A stretch of DNA of 46,899 nucleotides from an uncultured Pelagibacteraceae bacterium (GTDB taxonomy: Bacteria > Pseudomonadota > Alphaproteobacteria > Pelagibacterales > Pelagibacteraceae): assembly GCA_902590535.1 (NCBI GenBank), contig CACIXF010000007.1, positions 1-46,899 of the forward strand. Direction: 5' to 3'. The notes under the pieces were generated by a model. That model was not told the DNA's origin. It did not search any database and worked only from the letters and a program-made list of their open reading frames with translations. Within the stretch, counting starts at the first letter, position 1, and each line of letters opens with the position of its first letter. The position numbers and the translations under genes are program-made. Positions 17,944 to 24,469 of the stretch are shown piece by piece.

Positions 17944-18164
17944 TAGAAAATAATTTTATAAATTCCAACAACAAACAATGGTATTTGTAATCCAAAGTTG
18001 GTTAAAATAGCCTTATCTTTTGATAAAAATCCTGCGATAGTCCAACCGACAACTCCCAACCCATGAAAGTAAATATTGATAGGGTAGATATTTAAATTAG
18101 TTAACAATATCCCTGTTAAAACAAGGGCTGTACTAATCCATTTTAGATATTTTTTAATAAACAT
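17943..18164 (-). CDS. Small membrane protein, first gene of the arsenic-type operon
   Basis: 73 residues with three hydrophobic stretches (about 10-24, 28-46 and 53-72), separated by short polar turns (PINIYFHG, LSKDKAI). I recognise no family and the function is unknown. It is real by several signs: a ribosome-binding site (AGAGGAAA) just before the ATG, a one-base overlap of its stop with the arsC start, and a normal membrane-protein composition. Being first of three coupled genes (this, arsC, aqpS) ties it to arsenic handling by position only. An 11-bp inverted repeat ends immediately before its ATG and includes the ribosome-binding site. Confidence 0.75.
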   Translation of the reverse strand: MFIKKYLKWISTALVLTGILLTNLNIYPINIYFHGLGVVGWTIAGFLSKDKAILTNFGLQIPLFVVGIYKIIF

Positions 18165-18219
18165 AGTTTCCTCTACATGTAAGTTTTGTTACGAATTTAT
18201 TACAATTATAGAGGAAACT
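18165..18219 (-). promoter_or_regulatory. 11-bp inverted repeat spanning the promoter and RBS of the arsenic-type operon
   Basis: On the plus strand AGTTTCCTCTA (18165-18175) and TAGAGGAAACT (18209-18219) are perfect complements 33 bases apart. Read on the minus strand, the upstream arm overlaps an exact TATAAT (-10) and the downstream arm is the ribosome-binding site touching the ATG. If transcription starts from that TATAAT, the upstream arm is not transcribed and the repeat fits an operator. If transcription starts further upstream, the repeat would form a hairpin hiding the ribosome-binding site. Confidence 0.65.
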
Positions 18220-18238
18220 AAAATCTAAATTTTATAAT

Positions 18239-19120
18239 CTAATTTTTTTGAAGCTCATAAATAGAAACATAATGTCTCTTTTTGGGCAGAGGTATTATGG
18301 TTGGAACTTTAGTCAATCTTGGTTTTATTGACTTTTTTCCTACAATGATATTTTTATCATAATTATCTAAATCTACCTCTGGGTGTGGATTTCCATCATT
18401 AATTAATGGCCAAGCATCACATGCTCTATAACCAAATAAAATTAAGGGTCTTGAGTTATTCATTTGATTGTGTCCAGACCCATGAACTGATCTACAATGA
18501 AAAAAAACTACTGTTCCAGCCGTTCCAGTTATAGAAACACTATCTTTAGTTCCTATTTTATTTTTCTGAGTGTCTATTTTTCCAACAAAATAATTTTCTT
18601 TGCTGTGGTGGCTGTACAATTTCCTTTTGTGTGAATTCTTTATTATTTTAAGTGGCCCATTTTTTTCATAACAATCATCTAAATATATACCAACTGTAAT
18701 TAAATCATCGTTTGTATGAGGGTAAAAAGCCCAATCTTGATGCCATCCAATTTCACTACCTTTTTTCTTATTTGGAAGCTTGAAATTTAATTTACCTAGA
18801 TGAAATCTAACTGTTCCACCTAATAATTTTTTTGCTATAGATATAATTTTTTTATCTCTAGATAACTCATAGAAAACTTTATGCCTGTTCTGAGGATTAT
18901 TTAGTCTTAGAATTTCTTTATTTTTTGAGGAACTAGAATTGTAAACAAAATGATAATTGTCATAAGATTGAGTACCGTTTTGGTTGTTTGATCTCTTTTT
19001 TTGTTTTTCTTTAGATATTACTTCATTAACAACTTTATTTATTTTGTTGATCTCTTTTTGGGTAATCAGATTTTTTTTTACAAGAAACCCATTGTTCTTA
19101 AACTGATTAAGATCGTTCAT
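18239..19120 (-). CDS. Phytanoyl-CoA dioxygenase (PhyH) family Fe(II)/2-oxoglutarate oxygenase
   Basis: 293 residues with the full iron triad of the PhyH fold: His127 and Asp129 in GWHQDWAFYP, and His213 in CRSVHGSGHN. Arg224 (MNNSRPLILFGYR) is placed to bind 2-oxoglutarate. It should therefore be an active non-haem oxygenase. The substrate is unknown; relatives act on small molecules as varied as ectoine, phosphonates and acyl-CoAs. It lies between znuA and the arsenic-type operon, same strand, about 75 bases from each, so it is probably its own unit. TATAAT on the minus strand at 19134-19129 would give a start only a few bases before the ATG, hinting at a leaderless mRNA. The N-terminal Met at 19120 is kept as it gives the usual family start. 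Confidence 0.82.
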   Translation of the reverse strand: MNDLNQFKNNGFLVKKNLITQKEINKINKVVNEVISKEKQKKRSNNQNGTQSYDNYHFVYNSSSSKNKEILRLNNPQNRHKVFYELSRDKKIISIAKKLLGGTVRFHLGKLNFKLPNKKKGSEIGWHQDWAFYPHTNDDLITVGIYLDDCYEKNGPLKIIKNSHKRKLYSHHSKENYFVGKIDTQKNKIGTKDSVSITGTAGTVVFFHCRSVHGSGHNQMNNSRPLILFGYRACDAWPLINDGNPHPEVDLDNYDKNIIVGKKSIKPRLTKVPTIIPLPKKRHYVSIYELQKN

Positions 19121-19195
19121 TGAAAATTATTATATTTAAAAATAATAAATTTTCTTTAAAAAAAATATGTTTTTAGCTTCAAATAAACTAATAAA

Positions 19196-20290
19196 TTAGC
19201 AACCTTTAAAAGAAGCCGACATATTTCTAATCAATTTAAAGTATAGATCTTTACCTGAATCTAATGTTGCACCTAAAGGATCTAGAACACCAGTTTTAAT
19301 CTTCATATCTTTTGCAACTGCCTTGATAATGTCAGGATTAAATTGAGGTTCAGAGAATATACAGGCCACTTTATCATGCTCGATAATTTCTCTAATTTCA
19401 GCAAGTTGTTCAGCACCAGGCATTACATCGGTATTAACAGTAAATGCACCTAACACTTTAACATTAAATCTTTCCTCAAAATATTGATAAGCATCATGGA
19501 ATACAATTGAAGAAACACTGCTACTTAAGTCTGTCATTACATCAATTGTAAGTTTATCGATTTCTTGTAAAGCTTTAGCTAAATTACTTTTATATTTAGC
19601 TTCATTTTTAGGATCATTTTCAATTAAATGTTCTGCCATTTCATTTAACATAGCTTTTGCATTAATTGGGTCCAACCAAATGTGTGGATCAAATTCACCA
19701 TGCGCATGTCCATCATGATCGTCATGTCCGTGGTCGTCATGATCATCCTCTTTTTTACCATGATCGTCATGATCGTGGTCGTGATCATCTTCTTTTTTAC
19801 CATGGTCATCATGGTCATGGTCATCTTCCTTTTTACCGTGGTCATCATGTCCATGATCGTCATGATCATCTTCTTTTTTACCATGATCGTCATGTCCGTG
19901 ATCGTCATGATCATGTTCGTCAAAAATATTTCTTTCTCTAAATTTTAATACCTGTAATCCTTTAGTATCCATTAATTCAATTTTTTCTGCTTTCTTAGCA
20001 ATTGAACTCAGTGGTTTTTCTAAAAAACTTTCTAAATCTTCACCAACCCAGAATATTAGGTCAGCATTTTGAAGCATTTTTGCGTGTGAAGGTTTCATTG
20101 CAAATCCGTGTGGGGATGCATATCCATCAACAATTAAATCAGGTTTAGCAATACCATCCATTAAGTAACTAGCTAATGAATGAATTGGTTTAATAGAAGC
20201 AACTACTTTTATTTCAGCATTTGCTGGTGTAAAGAATGTTAGAATTGATAATATTGAGAATATAAGTGGTATTTTTTTAATATTTTTCAT
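19196..20290 (-). CDS. znuA: Zinc ABC transporter, periplasmic binding protein ZnuA
   Basis: 364 residues, a cluster A-I metal-binding protein. A signal peptide of about 25 residues (IPLIFSILSILTFFTPANA) is followed by the expected zinc ligand segments: SIKPIHSL (His37), FDPHIWLDP, VFHDAYQYF and the late SEPQFNP/LDP region. Between them, residues about 124-196, is an exceptionally long His/Asp-rich loop made of imperfect repeats around DDHGKKEDD; this is why the protein is longer than the usual 300-odd residues. Such loops are known to capture or sense zinc in ZnuA proteins. It is transcribed away from znuC, with two Zur-type boxes in the 71-base divergent region. The specificity (zinc rather than manganese) is supported by the His loop and neighbouring zur. 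Confidence 0.95.
   Translation of the reverse strand: MKNIKKIPLIFSILSILTFFTPANAEIKVVASIKPIHSLASYLMDGIAKPDLIVDGYASPHGFAMKPSHAKMLQNADLIFWVGEDLESFLEKPLSSIAKKAEKIELMDTKGLQVLKFRERNIFDEHDHDDHGHDDHGKKEDDHDDHGHDDHGKKEDDHDHDDHGKKEDDHDHDHDDHGKKEDDHDDHGHDDHDGHAHGEFDPHIWLDPINAKAMLNEMAEHLIENDPKNEAKYKSNLAKALQEIDKLTIDVMTDLSSSVSSIVFHDAYQYFEERFNVKVLGAFTVNTDVMPGAEQLAEIREIIEHDKVACIFSEPQFNPDIIKAVAKDMKIKTGVLDPLGATLDSGKDLYFKLIRNMSASFKGC
19700..19921 (-). repeat. Imperfect tandem repeats encoding the ZnuA His/Asp zinc loop
   Basis: Four copies of the block GKKEDD, spaced 15, 12 and 14 codons, alternate with HDDHG or HDHDD units. At DNA level the repeats are made of CATGATCGT-like triplet runs and are similar enough to allow slippage or misalignment. 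The region is open in several frames on both strands, which produces spurious reading frames. Confidence 0.85.
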
Positions 20291-20310
20291 AATAAGTAAT
20301 TTAATTGGTT

Positions 20311-20323
20311 GTTATAATATAAC
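20311..20323. promoter_or_regulatory. Zur-type operator box 1
   Basis: GTTATAATATAAC, a perfect 13-base palindrome around a central A, in the divergent znuA/znuC region. It resembles the GTTATAATATAAC-type boxes of alphaproteobacterial Zur proteins, and the zur gene is three genes away. It lies 21 bases from the znuA start. Confidence 0.8.
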
Positions 20324-20328
20324 GTTAT

Positions 20329-20341
20329 GTAATAATATAAC
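20329..20341. promoter_or_regulatory. Zur-type operator box 2
   Basis: GTAATAATATAAC differs from box 1 at one position and starts 18 bases after it. It lies 20 bases before the znuC ATG. Two boxes would let Zur control both divergent transcripts. Confidence 0.7.
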
Positions 20342-20361
20342 ATTTATAAGTCAAGCAATAT

Positions 20362-21108
20362 ATGAGCTCAGAAAATAGTACATTAGTAAAATTAAATAAC
20401 GCTGGTTTTAAACAAAATGATAAATGGCTAGTGGAAGGTGTTTCATTAACTGTTGAAAAGGGAAAAATCGTTACCCTTATTGGACCTAATGGCTCTGGAA
20501 AAAGTACTACCGCAAAAATTGCATTGGGTATTTACAAAAACATAGAAGGAAGTGTTGAGAAATACACAAATAAAGTTGGATATGTTCCTCAAAAAATATC
20601 TATTGATTGGACCTTACCGTTAAGAGTTTATGATTTTATGCTTCTAACTGAAAATATTAAAGATGAGTCAATTGATGAAGCGCTTACATTAACAGGTGTT
20701 ATCCATCTTAAGAATAAAAATTTAGGAAATTTATCAGGTGGTGAATTTCAAAGAGTTTTAATTGCAAGAGCTATTTCAAAAAAACCTGAATTATTAGTTC
20801 TTGATGAACCTGTTCAAGGAGTTGATTATACTGGTGAGATTGCTTTGTATGAATTAATAAAAAGAATTTCTGATACACTAAATTGTGGAATTCTATTAAT
20901 CTCTCATGATCTACATACAGTTATGACCGCAACTGATCATGTTGTTTGTTTAAATGGTCACGTATGTTGCTCTGGATCACCAATGGATGTTGCTAAAAAC
21001 AATGAATATAAAACCTTATTTGGTGAACAAGCATCTCAAATTCTTTCTGTATATGAGCATAAACATGATCACGTTCATTCAGACAAAGGTGAAATAAAGA
21101 AAAATTAA
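20362..21108 (+). CDS. znuC: Zinc ABC transporter ATPase ZnuC
   Basis: 248 residues, ABC ATPase of the metal-chelate group. Walker A GPNGSGKST (about 40-48), signature LSGGEFQRVLIARAI, Walker B ELLVLDEPVQGVD and switch region LLISHDLHTVM are all intact. The C-terminal tail carries a His-rich end (YEHKHDHVHSD), common in ZnuC. It drives zinc uptake through ZnuB. The gene is the first of znuC-znuB-zur-LDH2 and lies directly downstream of Zur box 2. The znuB ATG follows its stop by one base. Confidence 0.94.
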   Translation: MSSENSTLVKLNNAGFKQNDKWLVEGVSLTVEKGKIVTLIGPNGSGKSTTAKIALGIYKNIEGSVEKYTNKVGYVPQKISIDWTLPLRVYDFMLLTENIKDESIDEALTLTGVIHLKNKNLGNLSGGEFQRVLIARAISKKPELLVLDEPVQGVDYTGEIALYELIKRISDTLNCGILLISHDLHTVMTATDHVVCLNGHVCCSGSPMDVAKNNEYKTLFGEQASQILSVYEHKHDHVHSDKGEIKKN

Positions 21109-21109
21109 T

Positions 21110-21913
21110 ATGTTTGATGATTTTTTTATAAGAGCACTAATTGCAGGCTTAGGTATAGCCCTAGTAACTGGGCCTCTTGGCTGTTTTGTTGTTTGGAGAA
21201 GATTATCTTACTTTGGTGATACATTAGCTCACTCAGCATTACTCGGTGTTACTTTGGCTTATTCTTTTGAATTAAACATTGCTCTTTCAGTATTTATTAT
21301 TTCATCTCTAATTGCTTTAATTTTAATTCAATTACAGAAGAAAACTAATTTACCTGGGGATGCTTTGCTTGGATTATTGGCGCATTCTTCTTTAGCTGTA
21401 GGATTAGTGGTAATTGGTTTTTTAACCTTTATTCGTTTTGATATTATGGGACTTTTATTTGGCGATATATTAGCCGTAACAACTGATGATTTGATAATTA
21501 TTTGGACTGGAGGAGCTTTAATTTTATTAGTTCTTAAATTGATTTGGAAACCGTTGTTTGCGTCTACAGTTAATTATGAATTAGCAGAAGCAGAAGGATT
21601 AAACCCTGATAGAGCAAAAGCTATTTTTACAATTCTTATGGCTGCTGTAATTGCCATATCAATTAAAATGGTAGGGTTATTACTAATTACAGGTATGCTA
21701 ATTATACCAGCAGCTATGGCTAGAAATATCTCAGACAGTCCTCAAAAAATGGTAATATTTTCAATTATTGGTGGATTACTGTCTGTTGTATTAGGTTTAT
21801 ATTCTTCATTAGAATTTAATACATCTTCAGGACCATCAATAATAGCTGCCTCGTTAGTATTATTCATACTGTCTTTATTTAAAATAAAACAATCGATTAA
21901 ATTGAAAAACTGA
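21110..21913 (+). CDS. znuB: Zinc ABC transporter permease ZnuB
   Basis: 267 residues with about eight membrane segments of the ABC-3 metal permease family. Characteristic segments are TGPLGCFVVWRRLSYFGDTLAHSALLG near the N-terminus (residues about 20-46) and KMVGLLLITGMLIIPAAMAR near residue 190. It forms the inner-membrane channel for zinc with ZnuC and receives zinc from ZnuA. It starts one base after the znuC stop and is followed by zur after 24 bases. Length is standard. Confidence 0.94.
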   Translation: MFDDFFIRALIAGLGIALVTGPLGCFVVWRRLSYFGDTLAHSALLGVTLAYSFELNIALSVFIISSLIALILIQLQKKTNLPGDALLGLLAHSSLAVGLVVIGFLTFIRFDIMGLLFGDILAVTTDDLIIIWTGGALILLVLKLIWKPLFASTVNYELAEAEGLNPDRAKAIFTILMAAVIAISIKMVGLLLITGMLIIPAAMARNISDSPQKMVIFSIIGGLLSVVLGLYSSLEFNTSSGPSIIAASLVLFILSLFKIKQSIKLKN

Positions 21914-21937
21914 TAACATATTGATAAGAATTTAAAG

Positions 21938-22336
21938 ATGCAAAAAGAACATAATCTTTCCAAAAATCAAAAAATCATTTTTGACCTAATTGATAAATCT
22001 GGTGAACCAATGAAAGCTTATTCAATTCTTTTTAATGTTCAAAAAAAAGGAATAAAAGCACCACTACAAGTTTATAGAGCCCTAGATAAGTTGGTTGAAA
22101 TTGGAAAAATTCATAAGATTGAAAGTAGAAATGCTTTTATAGCTTGTCAAAATTCTAGCTGTCAGGTTTCAAAAGCAACTGCATTTTCAATTTGTGAAAG
22201 TTGCGAAAACGTATCTGAAATAAGTAATTCAAAACTTTCAAAATATTTATCTAATTTTTCAGATGACTCTGGAATGAAATATAGCAAATATAATTTAGAA
22301 TTTTTTGGTTTATGTAAAAAATGTAAATCAAAATAA
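21938..22336 (+). CDS. zur: Zinc uptake regulator Zur (Fur family)
   Basis: 132 residues. An N-terminal winged helix (PMKAYSILF...VYRALDKLVEIGKIHKIE) is followed by a dimerisation domain with the two structural CXXC pairs, CESC and CKKC. The neighbourhood identifies it as Zur rather than Fur. Compared from memory with E. coli Zur, the regulatory-site His (KIHKIES) and Cys (FIACQ) are kept. The position of His96 is Lys here, and an extra Cys lies nearby (NSSCQ); the His before the last CXXC is Phe. So the zinc-sensing ligands may be rearranged. It represses znu genes when zinc is sufficient, presumably through the boxes at 20311-20341. The stop overlaps the next ATG by one base. Confidence 0.9.
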   Translation: MQKEHNLSKNQKIIFDLIDKSGEPMKAYSILFNVQKKGIKAPLQVYRALDKLVEIGKIHKIESRNAFIACQNSSCQVSKATAFSICESCENVSEISNSKLSKYLSNFSDDSGMKYSKYNLEFFGLCKKCKSK

Positions 22337-23334
22337 TGAGCACTGTATCCTTAACTTTAGATGAAATATTTGAACTAGCTAAAAAAACTCTTTTAGCAAA
22401 TGGTTGTGATGATGAAACAGCATCAATTTTATCTGACCTAATCAGAAACGCTGAAAGAGATGGTTCTGTATCACACGGCTTATTTAGATTGCCAGCTTAT
22501 GTAACAGGTCTTAAAGGTGGAAAGATTAATGGAAAAGGGAAACCCGAAGTAAAAAAAATATCTCCATCAGTAATTAAAGTTGAAGGTAATAATTGTTTAG
22601 CACCTGTTGTTTTAAATAAAGGATTGCCTGAATTAGCAAAAGCCGCAAAAGAAAATGGTGTAGCTGTGTTAGCAATAAATAATTCACATCATATGGCTGC
22701 TATGTGGCCTGAAACAGAAAAATTAGCAGAGGAAGGTTTGGTAGCATTTGCTTGTACATCTTATAAGCCGGCTGTAGCACCTGCTGGTGCAATAAAACCT
22801 TTATTTGGAACAAACCCAATTTCATTTGCTTGGCCACGTCCAGGTAAAACACCAGTTGTTTATGATATGGCAACTGCTTCAATGGCAATGGGCGAAGTTC
22901 AAGTTGCTAAAAGAGAAGGGCACAAAGTTCCACTTGGCACTGGTTTAACTAAAGATGGTAAAGAAACAACTGATCCAGGGGAAATTGCTGATGGTGGAGT
23001 TTTATTACCCTTTGGTGGTTACAAGGGATCTGCAATTGCAATGATGGTAGAATTAATGGCAGGTGCATTAGTTGGAGATAATTTTAGTTTTGAAACTGCT
23101 GCCAAAGATAATAATGATGGTGGTCCTCCAAGTGGCGGTGAATTCATACTAGCCATTAACCCAGATAAAACATCAGGTACTAATTGGCAAAAACATGCTG
23201 ATGAATTTTTTGAAAAAATGAAATCAATGGGTGAAGTAAGATTACCTGGAGAAAGACGTCATAAAAATAGAATGGATACTGGTCCAAGAAATATTAACGA
23301 AGAATTAGTGAATAAAATTAAATCTTTAAGATAA
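22336..23334 (+). CDS. LDH2/malate dehydrogenase family NAD(P)-dependent oxidoreductase
   Basis: 332 residues, of the family that includes malate/L-lactate, ureidoglycolate and sulfolactate dehydrogenases and delta1-piperideine-2-carboxylate reductase. Signature parts are ERDGSVSHGLFRLPAYV (around residues 37-53), INNSHHMAAMWPETEKLAEEG, FGTNPISFAWPR, VYDMATASMAMGEVQ and FGGYKGSAIAMMVELMAG. They leave no doubt about the family but do not fix the substrate. The MAMGEVQVAKREGHKVP segment looks closest to the imino-acid reductase (DpkA-like) group by memory, which is a weak clue. It begins with a one-base overlap of the zur stop, so it probably belongs to the znuCB-zur transcript. Its 3' end overlaps that of xthA on the other strand by 9 bases. 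Confidence 0.85.
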   Translation: MSTVSLTLDEIFELAKKTLLANGCDDETASILSDLIRNAERDGSVSHGLFRLPAYVTGLKGGKINGKGKPEVKKISPSVIKVEGNNCLAPVVLNKGLPELAKAAKENGVAVLAINNSHHMAAMWPETEKLAEEGLVAFACTSYKPAVAPAGAIKPLFGTNPISFAWPRPGKTPVVYDMATASMAMGEVQVAKREGHKVPLGTGLTKDGKETTDPGEIADGGVLLPFGGYKGSAIAMMVELMAGALVGDNFSFETAAKDNNDGGPPSGGEFILAINPDKTSGTNWQKHADEFFEKMKSMGEVRLPGERRHKNRMDTGPRNINEELVNKIKSLR

Positions 23335-24102
23335 ATTAATCTCAATTGGTGTGTGATCAGAAGGCTTTTCTCTTCCACGTGGATCTTTATTAATATTAAT
23401 ATCTTTAATTTGATCAATTATAGAATTTGAAACTAAAAAATGATCTATCCTCATGCCATTATTTTTTTGCCATGCACCTCTCATATAATCCCAAAATGTA
23501 TATCCTTCTTTATCTTCATAAAAATGTCTGTATACGTCATTAAAACCAAGATTAATCATTTCTCTAAATTTTTTTCTTATTTCAAGTCTGTATAATGCGT
23601 CGTCTTCGAAACTTTTAACATTATAAACATCTTCAGCTGAAGGGATAATATTGAAATCACCAGCTAAAATAATATTTGAATTTTTTTTAGATAAATTTTT
23701 TAATTGTTTTATTAATTGATCAAGCCATTCTTTTTTATAATCATATTTATCTGTATCTACAGGATTACCATTAGGGGTATAAATATTAATTAATTGTATA
23801 TTTTTTTTCTTATGCTCAAACTCAGCTGAAATTATTCTTGATTGTTTTAACTTATCTTTAATTAAATCGGTTTTTACATTTTTTAATTTATTTTTTGAGA
23901 TGATCGCCACACCATTATAACTTTTTTGACCAAATACATGACTTTCGTAGTCCATTGATGAAAAATCATCATACGGAAAATTAACATCTTCAGTTTTGAT
24001 TTCCTGCATCATTAAAATATCTGGTTTATATTTTAATAAATAGCTTTTGATATTTTCAATTCTTGCTCTTACCGAGTTTACATTCCAAGATGAAATGAGC
24101 AT
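23326..24102 (-). CDS. xthA: Exodeoxyribonuclease III
   Basis: 258 residues. AP endonuclease/exonuclease III of base-excision repair, exonuclease-phosphatase-like fold. Catalytic parts are visible: SSWNVNSVRARI at the start, MMQEIKTED (metal-binding Glu), YNGVAIISK, LAGDFNIIPS and the final GMRIDHFLVSN and PSDHTPIEI. I chose the ATG at 24102 rather than the in-frame one at 24132. It gives the usual family start and makes the common TAATG overlap with the erpA stop; the longer version would add WLWSFFLAL, which has no counterpart in the family. Cotranscribed with erpA. Its stop lies inside the end of the convergent LDH2-family gene. Confidence 0.94.
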   Translation of the reverse strand: MLISSWNVNSVRARIENIKSYLLKYKPDILMMQEIKTEDVNFPYDDFSSMDYESHVFGQKSYNGVAIISKNKLKNVKTDLIKDKLKQSRIISAEFEHKKKNIQLINIYTPNGNPVDTDKYDYKKEWLDQLIKQLKNLSKKNSNIILAGDFNIIPSAEDVYNVKSFEDDALYRLEIRKKFREMINLGFNDVYRHFYEDKEGYTFWDYMRGAWQKNNGMRIDHFLVSNSIIDQIKDININKDPRGREKPSDHTPIEINLS

Positions 24103-24419
24103 TAAAGCGAGAAAGAAACTCCACAACCACATGAAGATTTGGTTTGTGGATTAGATATTTTGAATTGTTCACCTATAAGTTCAGAAACATAATCAACTTC
24201 AGATCCTTTAAGCAAATCAGCTGAAGTTTTATCAATTAAAATATTTTGATAATTTAAATCATCATCTTGTTTTGATTTATCAAATGTAAATTCATATTGA
24301 AAACCAGAACATCCTCCACCTTTGATAGCGATTCTGAAGAATGATCCTTTGTCTTTTTTTGATAACAAATTATCTATTTGTTTTAACGCTTTATCCGTAA
24401 ATTTAATTTCTTTAATCAT
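24102..24419 (-). CDS. erpA: Iron-sulfur cluster insertion protein (ErpA/IscA family)
   Basis: 105 residues, A-type Fe-S carrier. The three conserved cysteines are in GGGCSGFQYEF and the C-terminal SSCGCGVSFSL. It carries clusters to apo-proteins; client proteins in this window could include IlvD. In alphaproteobacteria a gene of this type commonly lies upstream of xthA and divergent from dgt-argS, exactly as here, which favours ErpA over IscA. The 50-base gap to dgt contains TATAAT (24442-24447) for the rightward gene. Confidence 0.92.
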   Translation of the reverse strand: MIKEIKFTDKALKQIDNLLSKKDKGSFFRIAIKGGGCSGFQYEFTFDKSKQDDDLNYQNILIDKTSADLLKGSEVDYVSELIGEQFKISNPQTKSSCGCGVSFSL

Positions 24420-24469
24420 GTCTGAACACTGATATTACTAATATAATACTTAATTATTTAAATTAAAGG

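Noticed and set aside
19700-19921. Possible CRISPR-like array
   Set aside because: The repeats are in frame within znuA, vary in length and lack regular unique spacers; no cas gene is near.
19645-19948. Open frames on both strands across the ZnuA repeat
   Set aside because: They exist because the His/Asp repeat is free of stops in several frames; their proteins are low-complexity Met/Ile/Thr or His/Arg strings with no ribosome-binding site.
24103-24132. Ten-codon N-terminal extension of xthA
   Set aside because: The extension lies inside erpA and has no counterpart in exonuclease III; the ATG at 24102 makes the usual TAATG overlap.
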